Shown in pieces: positions 1 to 6,269 of a DNA stretch of 8,461 nucleotides. How positions within the stretch are numbered: the first letter of the stretch is position 1; every line of letters begins with the position of its first letter. The position numbers and the translations under genes are program-made. The notes beneath the pieces were generated by a model. It did not search any database. It had not been told where the DNA came from and was given only the letters and a program-made list of their open reading frames with translations. Origin of the DNA: a bacterium (GTDB taxonomy: Bacteria; T1Sed10-126); assembly GCA_003554945.1 (NCBI GenBank), contig PWHN01000097.1, positions 1-8,461 of the forward strand, read 5' to 3'.

Positions 1-132
1 CCGGCCTCCGAGCCGGAATCCATCTTGAATTTTAAACGGTTATCGTTCAAGACTCAAAAGCTGGTTGCGGGTTTCGAGTTACGGGTTAAAACCTATAACT
101 GAAAACTATAAACTGGAAACTGAGAACTTAAA

Positions 133-162
133 ATGGATTGCGAGTCAAGCCCGCAATTACGA
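133..162. repeat. Hairpin repeat, copy 1 (left of the J-domain gene)
   Basis: An imperfect inverted repeat with 8-base arms (ATTGCGAG and CCCGCAAT) surrounds a TCAAG loop, with one mismatch in the stem. Nearly the same sequence, in the same orientation, occurs at 1214-1243. The two copies bracket the J-domain gene. They look like a short dispersed intergenic palindrome, not a gene-specific site. Confidence 0.6.
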
Positions 163-246
163 GCGTTTAAATCTAGCTACGGGGCGTCATACGTTCCCAC
201 AATTACGCGGGGGGCTAAACAGTTATACATAATTTGTTGGTGAATT

Positions 247-299
247 AAGTTTAAAGTTTAACTCTGACACTATAAAGTTTAAAGTTTAACTCTGACACT
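247..299. repeat. Two-copy 25-bp direct repeat
   Basis: Identical 25-base copies lie at 247-271 and 275-299, a 28-base period. Each begins AAGTTTAAAGTTTAAC and ends TCTGACACT. The block starts eleven bases beyond the stop codon of the J-domain gene on its 3' side. With only two copies and no replication or integration gene nearby, there is no reason to call it an origin or an attachment site. Confidence 0.7.
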
Positions 300-309
300 G
301 AACGGGGGT

Positions 310-1017
310 TTAGAAGTATTTTTTGATTAGTTCTTTTTGGCGAGTGGTGAGATCCCTGGGGATTTTGACGTCAAGCTCGACTATCAGGTCGCGGCCGCGG
401 CCGCCTTTATTCGATATGCGTTTCTTGGTGCCGGGCTGGGTACCGGGATCAATTTTAAGTTTAACCACTTCCCCAGTGGGAGTTTTTATCTTCAATTTAC
501 CGCCAAGCAGTGCCAGTTTAAGGGGAATACGACGTTTAATTTTTACACCGCCAGCAACCTGCTGGCGGCCCGCTGCACCGGGTCCACCGGCTGAGGACCA
601 CTGATAGTGCCGGCTCCTACCTCCGCGTCCTCCATTTCCACCAAAAATTTGACTGAAAAAATCAGCGTCGCCGGCTGAATGAGCCGAGCGCCTTTGTCTG
701 GAACCTCCGGCTCCTGTCACCTGTTGAAAGAGATCGAAGAAATCAAATCCTTCTGTATTGAACTGGAAACCGGAACTGCCGGGCGACTGGCCAAATTTAC
801 GGAACTGATCGTATTGCTTTCTTTTCTCTTCATCACTTAAAACGGCGTAGGCTTCCCCTATTTCTTTAAATTTTTCCTCTGCATTTGGTTTGTCCGAACG
901 GTCAGGATGCCACTTCTGAGCCAGCTTTCTATAAGCCTTCTTTATCTCGTCCTGCCTGGCATCCTCGTCGACTCCAAGAATTTTATAATAATCCTTCTGC
1001 GTGTTCGCCTGAGGCAT
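310..1017 (-). CDS. J-domain co-chaperone, CbpA-like, short, without zinc finger
   Basis: This 235-residue Hsp40-type protein should deliver clients to DnaK and stimulate its ATPase in the cytosol. The J-domain covers about residues 9-74 and carries the essential HPD triad at 37-39. A Gly/Phe-rich linker (about 75-157) follows, with motifs such as FDFFDLF and [11 protein letters not shown]. One beta-sandwich substrate-binding domain lies at about 158-235, ending in the family-typical [12 protein letters not shown]. There is no CxxCxGxG zinc finger, and only one C-terminal domain is present where CbpA and DnaJ have two. The ATG at 1017 is chosen because AAAGGAGG lies 8 bases upstream and the J-domain starts just after it; an in-frame TTG 65 codons upstream adds unrelated sequence. 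No grpE or dnaK is adjacent and no CIRCE operator was seen. Family assignment is secure; the exact subtype is inferred. Confidence 0.93.
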   Translation of the reverse strand: MPQANTQKDYYKILGVDEDARQDEIKKAYRKLAQKWHPDRSDKPNAEEKFKEIGEAYAVLSDEEKRKQYDQFRKFGQSPGSSGFQFNTEGFDFFDLFQQVTGAGGSRQRRSAHSAGDADFFSQIFGGNGGRGGRSRHYQWSSAGGPGAAGRQQVAGGVKIKRRIPLKLALLGGKLKIKTPTGEVVKLKIDPGTQPGTKKRISNKGGRGRDLIVELDVKIPRDLTTRQKELIKKYF

Positions 1018-1025
1018 TTTTGGTT

Positions 1026-1033
1026 CCTCCTTT
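1026..1033 (-). promoter_or_regulatory. Ribosome binding site that sets the J-domain gene start
   Basis: On the minus strand AAAGGAGG ends 8 bases before the ATG at 1017. It decides in favour of the short start over the longer open frame that runs to 1212. Confidence 0.8.
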
Positions 1034-1050
1034 GTTTGTAATTTACCATA

Positions 1051-1059
1051 AGTATAACA
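1051..1059 (-). promoter_or_regulatory. Extended -10 promoter for the J-domain gene
   Basis: Read on the minus strand, TGTTATACT fits the extended -10 pattern TGnTATAAT with one mismatch. No good -35 hexamer sits 17 bases upstream, which is tolerable for extended -10 promoters. It would start transcription about 25-30 bases before the start codon. Confidence 0.45.
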
Positions 1060-1213
1060 AAAATATGAGTGGTTTTTATTCCCGCCTCTGCTTTCCCAGA
1101 ACTTTCTAACGCCGACCCGGCGGAAAGCGTAGTTGCGGAACGGGTTTTCCGATGAGACGATTAGGAGAAGAGGCGAAGAGGCGCAAGACCGTAAATTCAA
1201 GATCAAGTTCAAG

Positions 1214-1243
1214 ATGGATTGCGGGTCAAGCCCGCAATGACGT
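1214..1243. repeat. Hairpin repeat, copy 2 (right of the J-domain gene)
   Basis: A perfect 8-bp stem (ATTGCGGG/CCCGCAAT, 1218-1225 and 1231-1238) encloses a TCAAG loop. It matches copy 1 at 133-162 almost base for base, in the same orientation. GATCAAG words surround it. It resembles the short dispersed palindromes found between genes in many bacterial genomes; no T run follows, so a terminator role is not supported. Confidence 0.7.
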
Positions 1244-1380
1244 TCGAGAGATCAAGATCAAGGTCAAGAGCATGAGTAAGATTATGATAACTTAATGAAT
1301 TCGAATTAGCTTTGAGCTTTTGGCTTTTAGCTTTAAGCTGAATTAATTCCCCCCTCACCTGTATCCTCTCCTTGGGAGTT

Positions 1381-1524
1381 AGAAAGTGTGAAAGTGTGAA
1401 AGTGGGAAAGTGTGAAAGTGGGAAAGTTTGAAAGTTAGAAAGTGTGAAAGTGGGAAAGTTTGAAAGTTAGAAAGTGTGAAAGTGGGAAAGTTTGAAAGTT
1501 AGAAAGTGTGAAAGTGGGAAAGTT
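1381..1524. repeat. Octamer minisatellite, 18 units, purine-rich on + strand
   Basis: Exactly 18 octamers of the form NGAAAGTK (K = G or T) lie head to tail from 1381 to 1524. From about 1405 they form a higher-order 32-base unit of four octamer variants, present as three full copies (the first with one difference) plus a partial fourth. A period of eight cannot keep one coding frame, and no protein is proposed. The array ends about 65 bases before the -10 of the Nudix gene. Related arrays occur at 7561-7616, 7769-7808 and 7841-7984. Confidence 0.92.
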
Positions 1525-1588
1525 GGGAGATTCTGGAGGCGGAAGGTTTTGGAGACAAATGGTGAAGTTCCTATCCATGGGAAAAGTA

Positions 1589-1597
1589 TGGTAAAAT
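1589..1597 (+). promoter_or_regulatory. Extended -10 promoter of the Nudix/eIF2B-like operon
   Basis: TGGTAAAAT fits the extended -10 consensus TGnTATAAT with one mismatch. There is no strong -35. The expected start site, about 1604, leaves a short leader of some 20 bases before the ribosome binding site AGAGGGAG at 1611-1618. Confidence 0.5.
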
Positions 1598-1625
1598 CCA
1601 TCAAACTTTCAGAGGGAGTAAAAAA

Positions 1626-2048
1626 GTGAAAGATAAAGTAAAAGATGTTGTCAGCTCATTTATTGTTAAAGAAAACAGGGTCCTGCTTCTGAAACGAAGC
1701 GATGAGATCGGAACGTTCCCCGCCCACTGGTCGGGAATAAGCGGCTACCGAGAGGGCAACCCACCACTTCAGCAGGCCTACACAGAAATTGAAGAGGAAA
1801 CAAGAATTAAGCGAAAACAACTGAAGCTACTAGAACGCGGGGAGGTTTTTACAGTTGATGAGGAGGCGCCTGAGGGAGTGAGTTTCAGAATCTTTCCGTT
1901 TAAATTTACCCCTGTCACAGACAGCGAACTAACTATAAAACTAAACTGGGAAAACAGCAGCTTTAGATGGGTTGTGCCGGAAAAAATAAGAGAACTTCGG
2001 ACAGTTCCCAAATTACTTGAGGTCTGGAGGAGTGTAAACAATGAATGA
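1626..2048 (+). CDS. Nudix hydrolase-family protein with divergent Nudix box
   Basis: The 140-residue product has the single-domain Nudix layout: an N-terminal strand with VLLLKRS (19-25), the segment AHWSGISGY (33-41), and a Nudix helix TEIEEETRI (53-61). Nudix enzymes hydrolyse nucleoside diphosphates linked to another moiety, using metal held by glutamates of the box GX5EX7REUXEEXGU. Here the core glutamates E54, E57 and E58 remain. The box's first Gly, first Glu, Arg and last Gly align with Ser39, Asn45, Thr53 and Arg60. Start is GTG at 1626, supported by AGAGGGAG 7 bases upstream; no other start fits. Its stop overlaps the start of the eIF2B-like gene (ATGAATGA), so the two are translationally coupled. 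Substrate is unknown. An isopentenyl-diphosphate-isomerase-like role is possible but not supported by specific motifs. Confidence 0.88.
   Translation: MKDKVKDVVSSFIVKENRVLLLKRSDEIGTFPAHWSGISGYREGNPPLQQAYTEIEEETRIKRKQLKLLERGEVFTVDEEAPEGVSFRIFPFKFTPVTDSELTIKLNWENSSFRWVVPEKIRELRTVPKLLEVWRSVNNE
2026..2032 (+). promoter_or_regulatory. Internal ribosome binding site for the eIF2B-like gene
   Basis: GGAGGAG lies inside the last codons of the Nudix gene, 8 bases before the ATG at 2041. With the 8-base overlap of the two frames it indicates coupled but independently primed translation. Confidence 0.75.
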
Positions 2049-2943
2049 ATGGAAAGGAGAAATCCCGGGGGCTGAAGAACTGGGAAATATTTTTAACCGT
2101 GTTACCGCTGATAGAGCGAGAGGCTCGCGGGAGTTGACGGCTTTTCTGCTGGAAGAGCTCCTCGTCTGGTGCCTGGAGTTAGCACAACCTCCAGAGCGTC
2201 GAACAATTGAAAAGATCTGCCGGGAGATTGTCGAATTACGACCGGAAATGGCAGCACTAACCAACTTTGGATACCTGCTCTGGAGTCGCTTCCGGGACAA
2301 GAAGTCAAAAACCGGGGAAAGCTTCTGCGGTGCTTTGCGTGAGCTGCGCGCCCGGCTGGAAAAAGCCGACGAAAATATCATAAACGCCGCTACTGAGGCC
2401 AAACTAAACGACCAGGACGTCATGACTTTCAGCCGTTCAAGCACCGTCCTAAAATTAATTAGCAGCTCACCTACTATTGAAAAATCAGTAGTCCTTCACT
2501 CTTATCCCGGCGGCGAGGGAATTGACCTGGCCGAAGATTTATCCCAAGAAATCGACGTGACTTTTGCTTACGACGTAGAGGCAGGATATTTTTTGCCCAG
2601 GGTCGATGCCCTTTATCTGGGCGCCGACATGCTTTTTGAGGACGGTTCAGTGGTTAACAAAACCGGGTCACGTCTTCTCGCCCGCTCCGCGCACAAAACT
2701 CCGGTCAGGGTAATAACCGACCTCTGGAAGCTAGCCGACGGCGAGCTGCTGTCGGAAGTCCCCCGCTACCCCTCGCCGGATGAGCTTCCCCAAAAAATCA
2801 AACGTAATCACCCAATATTTGAGAGCGTGCCCGCAGATTTGATTGATACCTACGTCACCGACATGGGCGTATTTGAAAGCGTGGATAATTTGCTGGGAAG
2901 CACCGAGGAATTACAGCGAGCGCGGAAGGAATTCTGTAGTTAA
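2041..2943 (+). CDS. eIF2B alpha/beta/delta-like (IF-2B family) protein
   Basis: This 300-residue protein has the architecture of the IF-2B superfamily, which includes eukaryotic eIF2B regulatory subunits, archaeal ribose-1,5-bisphosphate isomerase and methylthioribose-1-phosphate isomerase MtnA. A helical N-terminal half (about 1-120) precedes a Rossmann-like domain. Hallmarks are TFSRSSTV (129-136), VDALYLGAD (188-196) and the DGSVVNKTGS segment (201-210), which carries the family NK.G signature. Asp196 corresponds to the catalytic Asp of the isomerases. The catalytic Cys, found in THCN-like motifs, appears to be Ser131, as in non-catalytic eIF2B-type members, so isomerase activity is doubtful. 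Bacteria have no eIF2, so a translation role is unlikely. Coupling to a Nudix protein suggests a phosphorylated sugar or nucleotide ligand; this is inference. The stop codon interlocks with that of the convergent regulator gene. Confidence 0.85.
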   Translation: MNEWKGEIPGAEELGNIFNRVTADRARGSRELTAFLLEELLVWCLELAQPPERRTIEKICREIVELRPEMAALTNFGYLLWSRFRDKKSKTGESFCGALRELRARLEKADENIINAATEAKLNDQDVMTFSRSSTVLKLISSSPTIEKSVVLHSYPGGEGIDLAEDLSQEIDVTFAYDVEAGYFLPRVDALYLGADMLFEDGSVVNKTGSRLLARSAHKTPVRVITDLWKLADGELLSEVPRYPSPDELPQKIKRNHPIFESVPADLIDTYVTDMGVFESVDNLLGSTEELQRARKEFCS

Positions 2944-3407
2944 CCCCTGGAAGGACAGTCGCCGGTATTGTAATACTCGTGAAATCCATTCAGCCAGCGC
3001 GGCTGCTGATTTTCAGGACAATTTTTAACAAACTCAACGAAACTGGCCAGTTTCTCCAGAGTTTCAGTGCTGACAGCGTGTTCAAGCTCGCAGGCGTCCT
3101 GACGGGCAACCTCGGGGTCTATTTTCAGAATATCAACCAGCAGCTCGAAAAATACCTGATAACGCCTCTGAATTCCCGCAGCCACTTTCTGCCCTTTCTC
3201 CGTGAAGTCAACATAGCTGTATTTTTCGTGTTCCACCAGCCCGGCTTCGGTTAGCACATCAAGCGCCGACGAAACACTCGGCGTACTCACCCCTAGGTGC
3301 TCACTTATCTCCTTAACTCGAACGACTTTTTTCTGTTCGCCCAGCAGCGCAATAGCCTTAACGTAATTTTCCATCTGAGGACTTAAATCGACGTCATCTA
3401 CTTTCAT
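2940..3407 (-). CDS. DtxR/MntR-type transcriptional regulator with altered metal-ligand set
   Basis: The 155-residue product matches short MntR-type members of the DtxR family, which repress metal-uptake genes when bound to Fe or Mn. A winged helix-turn-helix spans about 10-75 (VKEISEHLGVSTPSVSSALDVL, wing near 62-68), followed by a helical dimerisation and metal-binding region (77-150). There is no C-terminal SH3/FeoA domain. Cys106, Glu109 and His110 (CELEH) align with the primary-site Cys/Glu/His of DtxR. However, the N-terminal ligand positions of MntR (Asp8 and Glu11) correspond to Asn14 and Lys17, and the usual His after the wing appears as Tyr83. The ATG at 3407 has an AGGGAGAA ribosome site. 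It lies 126 bases downstream of aconitase on the same strand and may be co-transcribed. Targets are not evident. Confidence 0.85.
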   Translation of the reverse strand: MKVDDVDLSPQMENYVKAIALLGEQKKVVRVKEISEHLGVSTPSVSSALDVLTEAGLVEHEKYSYVDFTEKGQKVAAGIQRRYQVFFELLVDILKIDPEVARQDACELEHAVSTETLEKLASFVEFVKNCPENQQPRWLNGFHEYYNTGDCPSRG

Positions 3408-3445
3408 ATTGTTCTCCCTGTAAAAGAATATTTTTAGAAACTTAT

Positions 3446-3461
3446 TTCAGCACAAACTGAA
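3446..3461. promoter_or_regulatory. Candidate operator inverted repeat upstream of the DtxR-like gene
   Basis: Arms TTCAG and CTGAA flank a CACAAA spacer, 39 bases before the start codon of the regulator gene. A second inverted repeat, CACTC/GAGTG with a 6-base spacer, lies at 3473-3488. Either could be a binding site for autoregulation. The first does not closely match the classical DtxR or MntR boxes, so the role is a guess from position and symmetry. No T run follows either one, so they are not clear terminators of the aconitase gene. Confidence 0.3.
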
Positions 3462-3533
3462 GTTTGGCGGTACACTCTCCATTGAGTGCACGAATAAAAC
3501 AGGTGATTTCCTAACTTAAGCAATTGCTCAAAC

Positions 3534-6194
3534 TCACTCGTTGCTCGTTAGAAAATCACGCAGAACGTAAGGTAATATACCGCCATTTTTGAAATAATTC
3601 AACTCAACTTCGGTGTCGAGGCGGTTAAGAACTTCAAATTCAAGCTTATCTCCCTCATCAGTTTTTGCCTGAACAGTTAACAGTCCCCCCGGGGACAGCT
3701 CATTCAGCCCTTTTATACTGAAAGCTTCCCGGCCACTCAGGCCTAAACTGTTTCGATCTTCCCCTTCCTTAAATTGCAGGGGCAGAACCCCCATACCAAC
3801 CAGATTTGAACGGTGAATCCTCTCGTAGCTTTCCGCGATCACTGCCCGAACACCAAGTAGCTCGGTCCCCTTGGCAGCCCAGTCACGGGATGAGCCAGTT
3901 CCGTATTGCTTGCCGGCCAGAACAACAAGCGGTGTTCCTTCCCTCTGATAGCGCATCGCAGCGTCGTAAATGGTAGTCTCCTCGCCACTCGGCCAGTGAA
4001 CGGTATACCCGCCTTCTTTTTCCACCAGTTCATTATCCAGCCGGATATTACCAAAGGTACCACGCATCATCACCTCGTGGTTACCGCGTCGAGAGCCGTA
4101 AGTATTGAACTCATGAGTTTCAACACCACGTTCTCGCAGGTAATCGGCTGCCGGACTGTTTTTGGGAATATCACCGGCAGGTGAAATATGATCGGTGGTT
4201 ACCGAATCACTAAGTCGGCAGAGACAGCGCGCTTCCAGTATGTCATCCGGTGGTTCTATCTCGGCTGATACCTGTTCAACAAAAGGCGGTTTCTTTATAT
4301 AAGTTGAATCGTCCTGCCACTGAAAGACATCGCCAGAAGGAGCATCCAACGACCTCCAGAGCTCATCACCGGCAAATACTCCCTCATATTCACTTTCAAA
4401 AAGCTCTGGTTTGAGCACGTCGGCAGCAACCGAACTAAGCTCCGACTGGTCCGGCCAGAGGTCTTTCAAATAGACAGGTGTCCCATCCTGGCCTTCACCC
4501 AGTGGCTCTGTCTCAAAATCTATATTAATTCTGCCGGCAAGCGCAAAAGCCACTACCAGCGGCGGCGAGGCCAGATAATTAGCTTTCGTATGCGGACTGA
4601 TGCGACCTTCAAAATTGCGATTGCCGCAAATTACGGAAGTGGCAAATAACCCCTCCTCTTCAATCAGGTGAACCAGTTCAGGGGCCAGCGGTCCGCTGTT
4701 ACCAATACAACTCGAACAGCCGTAACCAACAAGATCAAAATTGAGCTGCGAGAGCGGTTCCAGTAGCTCCAGGTCCTCCAGATACCCGGTTACGACGCGT
4801 GAACCGGGCGCCAGACTGGTCTTCACATGCGGCGGTACCTTCAATCCGGCTTCAACTGCTTTTTTGGCAAGTAAACCGGCGGCAATCATTAGCTCCGGAC
4901 TTGATGTATTTGTACAGGAGGAAAGGGCGGCGATTAGCAGGGCACCGTCTTCTATCTTATATTCTTCTCCCTGCAATTCTAACGAATATACTCCCTGCTT
5001 TTCACGCTCAACAGTTTCTGTAAAAGAATCCGGTATATCCGACAGACTGATATGCTGATGAGGTAGAGTCGGTCCGGCCACGGCTGGTTCAACAGAACTG
5101 ATATCAAAATCAATTTGCTCATCATAATCAGGCGCCGGTGCTTCCGGGTCGTAAGTTAGACCCTGCTGGCTATAATATTCTCTTGCTTTAGAAACGGTTG
5201 CGGGAGACCGGCCCGTAGTTTCCAGAAAAGCAATGCTTTCCTCGTCGACGGGGAAGTAGCCAGCCGTTGCTCCATACTCCGGAGTCATGTTACTTATCAC
5301 TGCCCGGTCGGGTAAACTCAGACCTCTAAGACCGGGACCAAAATACTCAACAAACTTACCCACAACGCCGTGAGCACGCAGACGCTGGGTTAATTTAAGA
5401 ACAATATCGGTAGCAGTTATATCGGCTCCTGGTTCTCCGGTCAACCGCACTCCAACCACAGGCGGGATGAGCATATAGAAGGGTTCGCCGACCATAACTG
5501 CCTCGGCTTCAATTCCGCCAACCCCCCAGCCTAATACGCCAAGACCGTTAATCATGGTGGTGTGAGAATCGGTTCCAAGAACAGTATCGGGATAGAGCAT
5601 CTTTTCACCGTTTTGCTCGGACTCGTAAACAAGGGAGGCAAGATATTCGAGATTGACCTGGTGAATAATCCCCTGCCCCGGTGGAACTATCTGCAGGTTG
5701 TCAAAAGCCGACTGTCCCCAGCGCAGTAATTGATAACGCTCGGAGTTGCGCTCATATTCTTTTTTTTGATTAAAACTGCAGGCATCGGCGGTTCCATATT
5801 TGTCGACCTGTATGGAGTGGTCAATAATTAAATCGCCACGAACCAGCGGATCGACCAGAGACGGATCGGCACCTTTTTCCTGCATAGCATCACGCAATGC
5901 GGCAAAATCTACCACTGCAGGAACACCGGTAAAATCCTGCATCAAAACCCGGGCGGGCAGGAAGGGAATCTCTCTATCTTCCCGGTCTGTAGAGGTAAAC
6001 TTTTGAAGTTCTTTCGGCTCAATCGCACCTGATATAACCTGGCGCATAACGTTTTCCAGCAAAATCCTAATAGTATACGGTAATTTGTTTAGATCAAATT
6101 CATTATCTTTTGCAAATTTTTGTAAATCACTTACAGAATAGGTCTCCCCATCGACTGAGAGTTTATTAACATATTTGTCCGAAATAGCATTCAT
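3534..6194 (-). CDS. acnA: Aconitate hydratase, AcnA/IRP1 type
   Basis: This 886-residue enzyme interconverts citrate and isocitrate in the TCA cycle, using a [4Fe-4S] cluster in the cytosol. The three cluster cysteines are Cys427 (SSCTNTSSPE) and Cys493 and Cys496 (GYGCSSCIGNSGPL). Other landmarks are the LGTDSHTTMINGLGVLGWGVGGIEAE block near 206-231, SDSVTTDHISPAGDI opening the swivel domain, YGSRRGNHEVMMRGTFGNIR, and the C-terminal YGTGSSRDWAAKGT substrate-binding loop. Length and domain order are normal and no frameshift is seen. The ATG at 6194 is preferred over a TTG three codons upstream because GGAGG (6205-6209) would sit one base from the TTG but 10 from the ATG. A two-membrane-segment gene lies 75 bases upstream and a DtxR-like regulator follows downstream. 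AcnA proteins can act as iron-responsive RNA-binding proteins, but that is not shown here. A methylcitrate-type AcnD or 2-methylaconitate role is less likely given its motifs. Confidence 0.97.
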   Translation of the reverse strand: MNAISDKYVNKLSVDGETYSVSDLQKFAKDNEFDLNKLPYTIRILLENVMRQVISGAIEPKELQKFTSTDREDREIPFLPARVLMQDFTGVPAVVDFAALRDAMQEKGADPSLVDPLVRGDLIIDHSIQVDKYGTADACSFNQKKEYERNSERYQLLRWGQSAFDNLQIVPPGQGIIHQVNLEYLASLVYESEQNGEKMLYPDTVLGTDSHTTMINGLGVLGWGVGGIEAEAVMVGEPFYMLIPPVVGVRLTGEPGADITATDIVLKLTQRLRAHGVVGKFVEYFGPGLRGLSLPDRAVISNMTPEYGATAGYFPVDEESIAFLETTGRSPATVSKAREYYSQQGLTYDPEAPAPDYDEQIDFDISSVEPAVAGPTLPHQHISLSDIPDSFTETVEREKQGVYSLELQGEEYKIEDGALLIAALSSCTNTSSPELMIAAGLLAKKAVEAGLKVPPHVKTSLAPGSRVVTGYLEDLELLEPLSQLNFDLVGYGCSSCIGNSGPLAPELVHLIEEEGLFATSVICGNRNFEGRISPHTKANYLASPPLVVAFALAGRINIDFETEPLGEGQDGTPVYLKDLWPDQSELSSVAADVLKPELFESEYEGVFAGDELWRSLDAPSGDVFQWQDDSTYIKKPPFVEQVSAEIEPPDDILEARCLCRLSDSVTTDHISPAGDIPKNSPAADYLRERGVETHEFNTYGSRRGNHEVMMRGTFGNIRLDNELVEKEGGYTVHWPSGEETTIYDAAMRYQREGTPLVVLAGKQYGTGSSRDWAAKGTELLGVRAVIAESYERIHRSNLVGMGVLPLQFKEGEDRNSLGLSGREAFSIKGLNELSPGGLLTVQAKTDEGDKLEFEVLNRLDTEVELNYFKNGGILPYVLRDFLTSNE

Positions 6195-6204
6195 TTGCAG
6201 CAAA

Positions 6205-6209
6205 CCTCC
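6205..6209 (-). promoter_or_regulatory. Ribosome binding site that decides the acnA start
   Basis: GGAGG on the minus strand lies 10 bases before the ATG at 6194. It is only one base from the in-frame TTG at 6203, which rules against that upstream start. Confidence 0.7.
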
Positions 6210-6269
6210 ATAAATTTATGATGAAAAAAATTAATCGGGTAAGAATAACCGTAAATATCCGGGCGACTG

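Larger units (their letters stand above)
1..309. other. Noncoding region with short repeats, left edge
   Basis: No convincing gene is seen on either strand. The stretch holds a small GC hairpin at 1-16 (CCGGC/GCCGG arms), a low-complexity run around 85-130 built from variants of AACTATAAACTG and AACTGGAAACTG, a copy of a hairpin repeat at 133-162, and a 25-bp direct repeat at 247-299. It lies immediately downstream of the J-domain gene, whose stop is at 310. No classical terminator (GC stem followed by a T run) for that gene was recognised. Confidence 0.6.
1060..1610. other. Repeat-rich noncoding region between divergent genes
   Basis: No gene is supported here. In order it contains short repeats of AGAGGCG near 1160-1185, GATCAAG words at 1198-1270 around a hairpin repeat, a run of AGCTTT/GGCTTTT variants at 1309-1342, an octamer minisatellite at 1381-1524, and the promoter of the Nudix gene at 1589-1597. 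The open frame extending from the J-domain gene to 1212 is probably untranslated. Confidence 0.65.

Noticed and set aside
1-16. Rho-independent terminator at the left edge
   Set aside because: The CCGGC/GCCGG stem is short and is not followed by a T run on the + strand; the upstream context is cut off.
247-299. Replication iterons or phage attachment site
   Set aside because: There are only two copies, with no replication initiator, integrase or tRNA nearby.
1018-1212. Extension of the J-domain gene by 65 N-terminal residues
   Set aside because: The upstream TTG has no good ribosome site, the added residues match no J-protein, and the ATG at 1017 has AAAGGAGG at ideal spacing.
1381-1524. 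CRISPR array
   Set aside because: The units are contiguous octamers with no unique spacers, and no cas gene is present.
4741-5058. Open frames on the + strand inside acnA
   Set aside because: They are antisense shadows of a strongly conserved coding region and lack ribosome sites and family matches.
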